Assembly (NCBI RefSeq): GCF_002014825.1
Contig: NZ_MUYU01000015.1
Span: forward strand, 129,725-193,724
Direction of reading: 5' to 3'
Source of the DNA: Moraxella pluranimalium
GTDB taxonomy: Bacteria > Pseudomonadota > Gammaproteobacteria > Pseudomonadales > Moraxellaceae
Length of the DNA: 64,000 bases
Below the pieces are notes generated by a model. The model was not told the DNA's origin. It saw only the letters and a list, made by a program, of their open reading frames with translations, and ran no database searches. The position numbers and the translations under genes are program-made. Each line of letters starts with the position of its first letter. Positions within the stretch are counted from its first letter, which is position 1. This document shows positions 9,680 to 16,891 of the stretch, in pieces.

Positions 9680-10681
9680 TCAAGCGGCTTGATTTTGGGT
9701 TTTGCTTTGGTTTTGGTTGTGTAGCCAAGCATCCAAGATAGCTTGATAAGGCTTGATAAAATTGGCTTCAGTATATTTACCTTGCTTGATGGCAAGCTCG
9801 GTACGCTCGACACGGTCATAGTCAACTTTGGTTAAAGAATAATCATCATAAGTCAAGCTTGGTTGATACACTTCACCTGCCACCGAATTGGCATTATAAA
9901 TCTCTGGGCGATAGATTTTTTGGAAAGCTTCCATCGTCGCAATCGTACTGATGAGTTCAAGATTGCTAAAGTCATTTAGCAAATCCCCTGCAAAATAAAA
10001 TGCAAATGGCGCAACTGATTTTGGCGGCATAAAATAACGCACCGACAGACCCATCTTGGCAAAATACTCATCGGTCAATGAATAGGCATCTTGCTGATAT
10101 TCCACGCCCAAAATCGGATGCACATTGGTGGTGCGATGATAAGTGCGGGTCGTGGCGACAGACAAGCAAATCACTGGTGCTTTTTGGGAGACACTGCGAA
10201 ACTCATCTGAATTTAACAAAAATTTAAACAATTCGCCGTGCAAATCGCCATAGTTATCAGGTACACTGAATGTCGACTTGTCTTGGTTGTAGTCACGCAG
10301 TAGCACGCTAAAATCATAATCACGCACATACGATGAGAAGCTATTACCGATGATACCATCGATTTTTTGACCGGTTTTGTGGTCGATGACATAGGTTTTT
10401 AGCATTTCAATCGCTGGGAAAAACTCGCCTGCGCCCGTCACATCCAAATCGGTTGAGACAATCTCAAGTTCCACCGAATAGCGGTCGGCAGTCGGGTTAT
10501 CCCAATTCGCCAAATCATTAAAACGCTTATTAATCATGCGGATACAGTTTTGTAGATTTTCTTGGCGGTTGTCACCACGAGCCAAATTAGCAAAGTTCGT
10601 CGTCAAACGAGTGCTCTCGGCAGGGGTGTAATTTTCATCAAAGGCGATGGTTTTGACTTGGCATTGAAATTGTGTGGTCAT
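9680..10681 (-). CDS. mesX: MesX (DUF1852), partner of MesD
   Basis: The 333-residue protein is a DUF1852 member, recognised from its start (QCQVKTIAFDENYTPAEST), the segment NFANLARGDNRQENLQNC and the conserved adjacency to a core-MetE gene. In Acinetobacter-type systems MesX is required for MesD-dependent methionine synthesis. Its chemistry is unknown; proposals invoke oxygen use and a reduced flavin. No signal peptide or membrane segment is present, so it acts in the cytoplasm. AAGGTG lies 7 bases before the ATG. A MetR-like palindrome lies 112-124 bases upstream of the start. Confidence 0.88.
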   Translation of the reverse strand: MTTQFQCQVKTIAFDENYTPAESTRLTTNFANLARGDNRQENLQNCIRMINKRFNDLANWDNPTADRYSVELEIVSTDLDVTGAGEFFPAIEMLKTYVIDHKTGQKIDGIIGNSFSSYVRDYDFSVLLRDYNQDKSTFSVPDNYGDLHGELFKFLLNSDEFRSVSQKAPVICLSVATTRTYHRTTNVHPILGVEYQQDAYSLTDEYFAKMGLSVRYFMPPKSVAPFAFYFAGDLLNDFSNLELISTIATMEAFQKIYRPEIYNANSVAGEVYQPSLTYDDYSLTKVDYDRVERTELAIKQGKYTEANFIKPYQAILDAWLHNQNQSKTQNQAA

Positions 10682-10792
10682 GTGGACACCTTTTTATCTG
10701 GTCAATCAATTTAAAAAATGGTTAAAATTTCGACAGGTGCTATTAAACCACAAAGCTAACATGAATAAAAATGATATATTTTTGAAAAATCA

Positions 10793-10805
10793 TGAATTAA
10801 ATTCA
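10793..10805. promoter_or_regulatory. Putative MetR box upstream of mesX
   Basis: TGAATTAAATTCA is an exact match to the TGAA-N5-TTCA consensus of the LysR-type regulator MetR, and extends to a 15-base near-perfect palindrome (10792-10806). It sits in the divergent region between mesX and azlC. MetR controls metE in enterobacteria with homocysteine as co-effector; control of mesX-mesD here is inference. Confidence 0.5.
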
Positions 10806-10859
10806 TCTTATGATAAAACATTAATAATTTCAATGTGTTATAGCTACGATAACTAACGC

Positions 10860-10887
10860 TTGCCAATTTATCAAACTTCGTTATAAT
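10860..10887 (+). promoter_or_regulatory. Sigma-70 promoter for azlC
   Basis: TTGCCA (10860-10865) and TATAAT (10882-10887) are separated by 16 bases. The start codon of azlC is 27 bases beyond the -10 box. Confidence 0.65.
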
Positions 10888-10914
10888 GGTGATTTTTATC
10901 ATCATTAGCACATC

Positions 10915-11607
10915 ATGAATCAGTCCAATCGCCAAGCCCTACTTCAAGGCTGTCAAGCTGCCCTACCTATCGCACTGGGCTATATCCCTGTGGCGATTGC
11001 TTTTGGTATGGCGACGACGGCGGCAGGATTTCCCACTTGGGTGATTGTGGCGATGAGCCTGTTTATTTATGCAGGCGCAAGTCAGTTCCTACTCTTTGCA
11101 TCCATCATGAGTGGCGCAAGTGTTACGGCCGTCGTCGGCCTGTGCGCCCTGCTCGACTCACGGCATCTACTGTACGCCCCATTAATGAAACGCCATCTTA
11201 AATCCAGTGATGGCATGATTTGGGTTGCACCACTCATCACCGATGAAGTGTTCGCCACCGCAATGGCAAAGCTCAAAGACATCGGCAATCAAAAGCCGTG
11301 GCTGATTGGGCTGGCTGTCGTCTCATGGGTGTCATGGTGGGGTGGCACGATAGCGGGGATTGTCGGTGGTCAGGCGCTCGCTGATTATCCGACGATGAGT
11401 GCGGTGATGAATTTTGCGTTTGTGGCGTTGTTTGTGTCGCTCTCGACGCACGCTTTTATCAGTGAGCCACGCTTTCGGATTGCTCTTGTCGTCGCAGCAG
11501 TGATTGCCATCATCTGCACACGCTATGGGCATGGTGAAATCGCCCTACTGGTCGCAGGCTTTATGGGCGTGCTTGTGCAATTAGTCATCAATCGCATCAG
11601 ACGATAA
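10915..11607 (+). CDS. azlC: AzlC-family branched-chain amino acid exporter, large subunit
   Basis: AzlC and AzlD together export branched-chain amino acids (LIV-E family; AzlCD in Bacillus, YgaZH in E. coli). The 230-residue sequence begins with a soluble head and continues LPIALGYIPVAIAFGMA, the typical first helix; several further hydrophobic segments follow, including FLLFASIMSGAS and HLLYAPLMKRHL, a conserved AzlC motif. It ends in a positively charged tail (NRIRR). azlD follows 9 bases later. Export of valine, leucine or isoleucine is family knowledge; the exact substrate, possibly methionine as in YgaZH, cannot be read from sequence. Confidence 0.92.
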   Translation: MNQSNRQALLQGCQAALPIALGYIPVAIAFGMATTAAGFPTWVIVAMSLFIYAGASQFLLFASIMSGASVTAVVGLCALLDSRHLLYAPLMKRHLKSSDGMIWVAPLITDEVFATAMAKLKDIGNQKPWLIGLAVVSWVSWWGGTIAGIVGGQALADYPTMSAVMNFAFVALFVSLSTHAFISEPRFRIALVVAAVIAIICTRYGHGEIALLVAGFMGVLVQLVINRIRR

Positions 11608-11616
11608 GGGGTAGCC

Positions 11617-11973
11617 ATGTTTAGCCAAGCTAATTTTTCGACATTGGTGATTGCGGTGGTGGCGATGGCGATTTTGACCGCTTTGTCTCGTGCATTGCCG
11701 TTTTTGTTACCTGATAATTCGCCCATCATTCGATTTTTTACCGCCGAAAATTCACCACTCGCCCCCTTAGGTGGTGCGATTATCGTTGCGATGACGATGG
11801 TCTTGATGTTGCCGTTTTTTGAGACGCCGACCGAGCATAGCCCGATGATAGCCACCATTTGCGGTATTATTGCTACCGTGCTTGCCACCGCCAAGAAAAT
11901 CAATACTGGCATGAGCGTGATTATCGGCATGGCAGGATTTTTGATTGGTGGTCTGATTGATAAGTTATTGTAA
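11617..11973 (+). CDS. azlD: AzlD-family small subunit of the amino acid exporter
   Basis: A 118-residue membrane protein with four predicted helices that partners AzlC. The segment ALSRALPFLLP is the conserved AzlD motif near the first helix. It follows azlC by 9 bases and its TAA shares one base with the ATG of the downstream channel gene, so the three genes are probably translated from one transcript. Confidence 0.92.
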   Translation: MFSQANFSTLVIAVVAMAILTALSRALPFLLPDNSPIIRFFTAENSPLAPLGGAIIVAMTMVLMLPFFETPTEHSPMIATICGIIATVLATAKKINTGMSVIIGMAGFLIGGLIDKLL

Positions 11974-12380
11974 TGAAACAAAATGATGATACGCTCAATC
12001 CTGTACGGGATTTGATGTATGCCATTCGCCTTGCGTTTGCCAACCCAAAGGTCAAAATTTTGATGAGCCTAAGCTTTTCACAGATTGGGCTTGCGACTGT
12101 GTTTTATCATGTTATTGAAAAATGGTCATGGGTAGATGCGTTTTATTTTTCGGTGATTACTGTGGCGACGGTGGATTATGGTGATTTTTCGCCACAGACC
12201 ATGCTTGGCAAGCTATTTACCGTAGGCTATATCTTGGTGGGAATTGGCTTATTCGTGACTGCGACGGCGACTTTGGCAAGTCAGATGCTCTTTGTCATGC
12301 AAAAATCAAAAAATCTAAGCATACCAAAAATCCACCAACCGAATAAGCTAATTAAACCTTATCAATTTAACTTTTCTTAA
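11973..12380 (+). CDS. Two-helix potassium-channel-like protein with an altered filter
   Basis: The 135-residue protein has the layout of a minimal two-transmembrane ion channel: a first helix (about residues 28-48), a pore helix (WSWVDAFYFSVITVAT), the filter and a second helix (LFTVGYILVGIGLFVTATATLA). The filter reads T-V-D-Y-G-D where K+ channels have T-V-G-Y-G-D, so the first filter glycine is aspartate. The start overlaps the azlD stop by one base (TAATG). The 3' end overlaps the convergent PAP2 gene by 14 bases (12367-12380). Ion selectivity cannot be predicted because of the substitution. Confidence 0.8.
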   Translation: MKQNDDTLNPVRDLMYAIRLAFANPKVKILMSLSFSQIGLATVFYHVIEKWSWVDAFYFSVITVATVDYGDFSPQTMLGKLFTVGYILVGIGLFVTATATLASQMLFVMQKSKNLSIPKIHQPNKLIKPYQFNFS

Positions 12381-13071
12381 AAAACACCATCGCCATCAAC
12401 GCACAAATCGCCCAAGCCAAGCACATCGACACGATGGTATGGCTGATAAAATGGTCGCCAATCAGCATCTTATAACCGCCCATTAGCCATGCTATCACAG
12501 TGACTACCAAAGCGATTTTTATACGGTATTTATTCAAACTTGGCAAAAATGCAAAGGCATACAAAGCAAAGCCACTACTGGCGTGTGCCGCAGGGAAGCA
12601 TTTGGCATCCAATCCTGCCCGCATACTCTGCCACATCGGTAAATAAGACAACTCCCCACCAAACAACTCAAGATATGCTGGACACACCACATGAGTGACT
12701 GCCTTGAGCGATGCCACCACTGTCGGTATCATCAGCATGACCACGACCAGATATACAAGCTCTTGTTGTGAAAAGCGTTGCACGGGTTTTGGCCATGCTT
12801 GTGATGATTGACGCTGTTTTTTGGCTTGATAATAGCGATAAATACAGGCGATGAGCAAATACAGCTCAAGCAAGATTAATACACGCTTGATACCGGTATA
12901 AAAAATCAAATCAGGCATGACGGCGGATTTATCCACCACCCACCGTCCATCGCCTAGATAGAACCAGTTGGCAATCATCAAATCAATCACACTATGCTCA
13001 AGCCATATCGTCGCCACGCCTGCCAGCATAAGCGCCATCGCACATTCAATCCATCGACGCTGATTGGTCAT
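12367..13071 (-). CDS. pap2: PAP2-family membrane phosphatase
   Basis: The roughly 234-residue protein is a type 2 phosphatidic acid phosphatase-like enzyme of the inner membrane. The signature pieces are present: a Lys-led first motif (LKAVTHVVCP), a modified PSGH motif (FPAAHASSGFAL) and the catalytic-His segment GDHFISHTIVS. About six hydrophobic segments surround them. Relatives dephosphorylate undecaprenyl pyrophosphate, lipid A or phosphatidate; the substrate here is not known. ATG at 13071 has AGGA 9 bases upstream; GTG at 13104 is less likely. It follows the mcr-2-like gene by about 100 bases on the same strand, the same order as the mcr-pap2 pair on mobile elements. Confidence 0.88.
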   Translation of the reverse strand: MTNQRRWIECAMALMLAGVATIWLEHSVIDLMIANWFYLGDGRWVVDKSAVMPDLIFYTGIKRVLILLELYLLIACIYRYYQAKKQRQSSQAWPKPVQRFSQQELVYLVVVMLMIPTVVASLKAVTHVVCPAYLELFGGELSYLPMWQSMRAGLDAKCFPAAHASSGFALYAFAFLPSLNKYRIKIALVVTVIAWLMGGYKMLIGDHFISHTIVSMCLAWAICALMAMVFFKKS

Positions 13072-13175
13072 CTGATACATTCCTAAAAAAACATTGCAAA
13101 ACACATTGCAAAACCGCCCTTTGCCATCACACGATGATGTAGTATGATGGCTTGGGATTGGGTGATGCTGATAAC

Positions 13176-14792
13176 TTACTGGATAAATGCCGTGCGGTCT
13201 TTGACCTTGTCGGCTGTGACATCAAACAGCTTAAGCAATGTCGGGGTAATCGCATCATGCGTCAGCACAGTGTCGCTGGCAGTTGGCTTGAATGTCGTAT
13301 TATTTGACCAAAAAAACGCAGGCACGGCTCGCTGTTCTTTTGGTGCAAAGGCATTTGGCATACCATGCAGATAGACACCATTCTCGCCCAAGCTCTCGCC
13401 GTGGTCGCTGACATAGAGCATAGCGACATCGTAGTTTGCTTCATGTGTTTTTAGCCAATCGATACTTTTGGCGATAAAATCATCGGTGGCAAGTAGTGCA
13501 TTATCATAGGCATTGATGAGTGATTGGTGTTCGCATTTGGCAAGCTCATTGCCTTCGCACACAGGGGTGAATTTGGCAAATTGCTCATCATAACGCTTAA
13601 AGTACGCCGGCCCATGATTGCCCATTTGGTGTAGCATGATGAGCATATCTTTGCCATTATTGGCACTGACATAGTCATCTAGCCCAACAAGCATACCGAC
13701 ATCACGGCATTCATTAAAGGGATTGGTGTTACAGATGGTGTTGTTGGTCGCTGATTTATAATCAAAATACTGCGTGGTAGGTAGCTTATCCATCACGCCT
13801 TTTGAGTCTGAATTATTATCACGCCACAAGATATCCACGCCCAAGCGGTCAAGCGTATCTAGCACATTTTCTTGGTATTTGGCGGTATCGACATCATAGT
13901 CATCTTGACCCAAATAGCTAAACATACACGGCACAGAATACGCTGTCGATGTGCCACACGATGTCACTTGGCTAAAATTCGCCAAGCCATCAACTTTGGC
14001 AAGCTGTGGGAAAGTCTCACGGCCATAGCCATTGAACTGCACATGGTCAGCACGCGCCGTCTCACCGACGACGAACACTACTAGGCGTGGCTTACGCTCG
14101 CTAGGCTTGGTGGTCTGCACGGCATCTTTGGCATGATAGATGGTGTCTGTTGGTGCAGTGGCTTTTTTGTACTCGATACTGGCAAGCTTGCCCACCGAAT
14201 AAATCGGCGTAATCGGATTGATATAAAAACGCACTGGCTTATGCACCCGAAAGAAACTCGCATACTGACTGCTAAATAGCCCAATCGGCACAAGCAACAG
14301 CACAAGGCTGACACCCCACGTCATCGCACGCTGAATCAGGCCTTTGCCCCATGTTGGATAATTGACTTTGGCAAATGCGACCAACACACTTGGCAACACG
14401 CCAAGCCCGATAATCCGCACAAAAAACGCCAAATTCATCAAGTCTTTAGATTCAGCTTGGTCGGTTTGCATGGCATTTTGGAGCATGGTGGTATCATAGA
14501 CCGTGCCATAAGTATCGGTAAAATAGCTCGTCACCGCACCCATGATAAGTAATAAAATCAGCACAGGCTTTAGCACATAGCGATAGGATAATAGCACGAC
14601 AATCAATAGCATAGCACCCATCAGTGCAACCGCCATTGAGATGATAAAGCCTAAGTTATCCGATACAGGATAGACCGCCATCGCTTTTTCAAAAAATGTC
14701 AGGTTCGCTGTTGCCGCCAAAAATAACGCCACCAAACCCATCAGTACAAAAGGATTGATGGAGTAGCGATACCAAGAGTGCTGTGATGTCAT
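13176..14792 (-). CDS. mcr-2-like: Lipid A phosphoethanolamine transferase, MCR-2 family (colistin resistance)
   Basis: The enzyme moves phosphoethanolamine from phosphatidylethanolamine to lipid A phosphates at the periplasmic face of the inner membrane, lowering polymyxin binding. From the ATG at 14792 it has 538 residues, the length of MCR-2. Five N-terminal membrane helices (to about residue 175) precede a sulfatase-fold domain. Glu244 (VVGETARAD), the nucleophile Thr283 (CGTSTAYSV), His393, Asp463-His464 (VSDHGES) and His476 fall at MCR-2 numbering. Cysteines expected for disulfides are present (CNTNPFNEC and VCEGNELAKC). From memory the sequence differs from MCR-2 at only a handful of positions; this needs alignment. 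The longer frame to 14825 would use TTG and is unlikely. Confidence 0.95.
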   Translation of the reverse strand: MTSQHSWYRYSINPFVLMGLVALFLAATANLTFFEKAMAVYPVSDNLGFIISMAVALMGAMLLIVVLLSYRYVLKPVLILLLIMGAVTSYFTDTYGTVYDTTMLQNAMQTDQAESKDLMNLAFFVRIIGLGVLPSVLVAFAKVNYPTWGKGLIQRAMTWGVSLVLLLVPIGLFSSQYASFFRVHKPVRFYINPITPIYSVGKLASIEYKKATAPTDTIYHAKDAVQTTKPSERKPRLVVFVVGETARADHVQFNGYGRETFPQLAKVDGLANFSQVTSCGTSTAYSVPCMFSYLGQDDYDVDTAKYQENVLDTLDRLGVDILWRDNNSDSKGVMDKLPTTQYFDYKSATNNTICNTNPFNECRDVGMLVGLDDYVSANNGKDMLIMLHQMGNHGPAYFKRYDEQFAKFTPVCEGNELAKCEHQSLINAYDNALLATDDFIAKSIDWLKTHEANYDVAMLYVSDHGESLGENGVYLHGMPNAFAPKEQRAVPAFFWSNNTTFKPTASDTVLTHDAITPTLLKLFDVTADKVKDRTAFIQ

Positions 14793-14832
14793 AAAGATTA
14801 CCCACAAATGCCATATACAATACAAGTTGGCG

Positions 14833-14838
14833 ATTATA
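14833..14838 (-). promoter_or_regulatory. Possible -10 box of the mcr-2-like gene
   Basis: TATAAT on the minus strand lies 41 bases upstream of the ATG at 14792. The best hexamer 17 bases further up is TAGATT, a poor -35, so the promoter is probably weak or needs an activator. Confidence 0.35.
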
Positions 14839-15132
14839 CTTCAATGTCGTTGGAGAATCTAGATATATTGTGCAGATAAATAAAATAGTGCAAATTTGCA
14901 ATCTTGGCGTAACAAGTCTGATAAACCCAATAAAATCAAGCATAGCACTTATTTATTAATTGATTGATACTCTTATTTATTAGCAATTTTCATTTGCGTG
15001 TACATTTTTGTTATTAACATTATCTGCACGATACAAGATGATGGCTTACAACAGTCAAACGCCGTATCAAAGCCACGATTTATGGATTGATACCATCAAA
15101 AAAGCCCACTCTATCAACATCGGTCAATTTAA
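14839..15132. other. Intergenic region upstream of the mcr-2-like gene
   Basis: This AT-rich stretch has no transposase, inverted terminal repeat or recognisable insertion-sequence remnant. It holds a perfect 10-base palindrome GCAAATTTGC near 14893 and, at its right end, a 32-codon plus-strand open frame (15038-15136) of unknown value that overlaps the hydrolase stop. Confidence 0.4.
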
Positions 15133-16695
15133 TTAGTCTTGACAAGTTTGCGACGCCATCGGTTTGTTTGGCTCGCTCAAATACTCTGCAACTGCACTAT
15201 CCACGCATTGGCTTAGTCCTTGTAGTGCAAGCGTATGCCCGTTGGCATTGCGAGTGATGAGCGGTGCACCAAAGACTTGCGCCATCTTGACGGCATTATC
15301 ATAAGGGGTGGCTGGGTCACGGGTCTGCGCCACGAATAACAGCTGCGGCGTGCCTGCGCCTTTATTTGGCATCGCATAGCTATCTGTGCCATCATAAGGC
15401 CAATAAAAGCACAAATCAGCAAAATGCGATTGTGAATTTGACGGATAATCATCAAAGCTCGTCAAGGCATCGATTTGCGCTCGCTCATCACTTTGGGCTG
15501 ACTTGTTGCGCTCATGCCAAGGTGTGGCAGAATCAGCACAGTTGATTGCTACAAGACGTGAATTTTCTTCAAAAACCTGCTGTTTTGGCTTGGCAAACTC
15601 ATTATAAAATGCCGTTTTGCCTTGGCTTAAGCCGTCCAGCACCCACCTAGCATCTTTCCAAGTCTCTTGATAATACAACAGTTCGCTAAATACGGATAGC
15701 ACCGAATCGGCGGTGATGACTTGCTCATAGCGATCGGTTAGTTTTTGGCTATCGATATGTCTTAGAATCTGATGAAATTGCTCAGCAAAACTTGGCACAG
15801 GCTCAAGCATTGCCCCAGTTTGATAATTGATACTGTCTTGGTCAGGTGTCAAGCTTTCAAAGACACAGTCATAATGTGTCAAACAATCCGCCACAAATCG
15901 CTCAAAGGCATCTTGCATCCCAAGCTCTTGCTTGGCTCGCCACTGCGCTGATGTCTGCGTCACATCCACCACGCCATCAAGCACACCTGCACGCAGATGG
16001 GTGGGGAATTGTTCAGCATAAGCAATCAGCACCTTTGTCCCGTACGAATAAGCAATGGCATTGAGCTGATTGCCACCTAATGCCACTCGTATCCGCTCAA
16101 GGTCAAGCACCGCATCACGACTACTGATGTGTGCAAGCACGGCTTTGCCTGTATGTTTTTCGCACAAATCCATCACATCTTTTGGCTCGGTGTCGCTTGG
16201 CAATTCATCAATTGGTGTATCGCCACAGCTGATGGCGGGTGTCGATGGTGCAACACCACGCGGTGCATAGCCGATGATGTTGTATTGCTTACGTAGTTGT
16301 TGAAGTTGTGGCGCGTTGGCATCTAGCCATTCAAGCGACATATCAAGGCTATGCTCACCCGGCCCGCCTGCGATGATGATGAGATTGCCAATGGCTTTTT
16401 GGGTGGCAGGCAACACGCTCAGCGCCAATGACACACGCTCGGCAGTTGGTGCGTATTGGTTTAGCGGTACGGACAAGGTGGTGCAGTACAGCTTATTATC
16501 AGGCTTATCAGCGAACCAATCAGGGTAATCGGTTTTACATTTTTGCCACACCATCGCTGTTGTGTCTTGTAGGTGCTGAATGTTTTGTTTTTCTTCATTA
16601 GTCATACAGCCTGACAACAGCATAGACAGCACGGACACCCCAAGCACACCACTTAGGGATTTTGTTAAAAATAGCTTTGCAAACGGCAAGCCCAT
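15133..16695 (-). CDS. Lipoprotein alpha/beta hydrolase, tripeptidyl-aminopeptidase-like
   Basis: A 520-residue secreted hydrolase. The N-terminus has a lipoprotein signal ending LSMLLSGC, so the mature protein is probably lipid-anchored. The oxyanion region is LIIAGGPGEHS and the nucleophile elbow IAYSYGTKV (Ala-Tyr-Ser-Tyr-Gly, a variant of GXSXG). The C-terminal TAP-like domain contains LLFVAQTRDPATPYDNA with the acidic residue and NANGHTLA with the catalytic His. Members cleave N-terminal peptides or prolyl substrates; the actual substrate is unknown. It is separated from neighbours by about 190 bases on one side and 340 on the other, so it is probably transcribed alone. Confidence 0.85.
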   Translation of the reverse strand: MGLPFAKLFLTKSLSGVLGVSVLSMLLSGCMTNEEKQNIQHLQDTTAMVWQKCKTDYPDWFADKPDNKLYCTTLSVPLNQYAPTAERVSLALSVLPATQKAIGNLIIIAGGPGEHSLDMSLEWLDANAPQLQQLRKQYNIIGYAPRGVAPSTPAISCGDTPIDELPSDTEPKDVMDLCEKHTGKAVLAHISSRDAVLDLERIRVALGGNQLNAIAYSYGTKVLIAYAEQFPTHLRAGVLDGVVDVTQTSAQWRAKQELGMQDAFERFVADCLTHYDCVFESLTPDQDSINYQTGAMLEPVPSFAEQFHQILRHIDSQKLTDRYEQVITADSVLSVFSELLYYQETWKDARWVLDGLSQGKTAFYNEFAKPKQQVFEENSRLVAINCADSATPWHERNKSAQSDERAQIDALTSFDDYPSNSQSHFADLCFYWPYDGTDSYAMPNKGAGTPQLLFVAQTRDPATPYDNAVKMAQVFGAPLITRNANGHTLALQGLSQCVDSAVAEYLSEPNKPMASQTCQD

Positions 16696-16824
16696 TCAAT
16701 CATTCCTTAATTGATGACAACACACAAAGGGCGGATATTAAGTATCGCTATCAGCATGATTTGGTACAAAAAACAGGGTGAATTATTATCCATCCTACCA
16801 CATCAACAGTCAATCACCCCAATG

Positions 16825-16891
16825 ATAATTTGCCAAAATTTTTATTTATTTGGCAAATTATTTGGGCGGTTTATTTGGACTAGTTATTTGG
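16825..16891. repeat. Perfect inverted repeat plus four TTATTTGG tandem motifs at a gene end
   Basis: A 13-base stem (16825-16837 with 16849-16861) encloses an 11-base AT loop. It overlaps a series of four copies of TTATTTGG beginning at 16846, 16858, 16871 and 16884, with 12-13 base spacing. The last copy contains the stop codon of the minus-strand gene at 16884. There is no U-tract in either direction, so this is not a standard terminator. Confidence 0.7.

Noticed and set aside
13144-15132. Search for insertion-sequence ends around the mcr-pap2 pair
   Set aside because: No transposase frame, long terminal inverted repeats or target duplications were seen; the locus is read as native.
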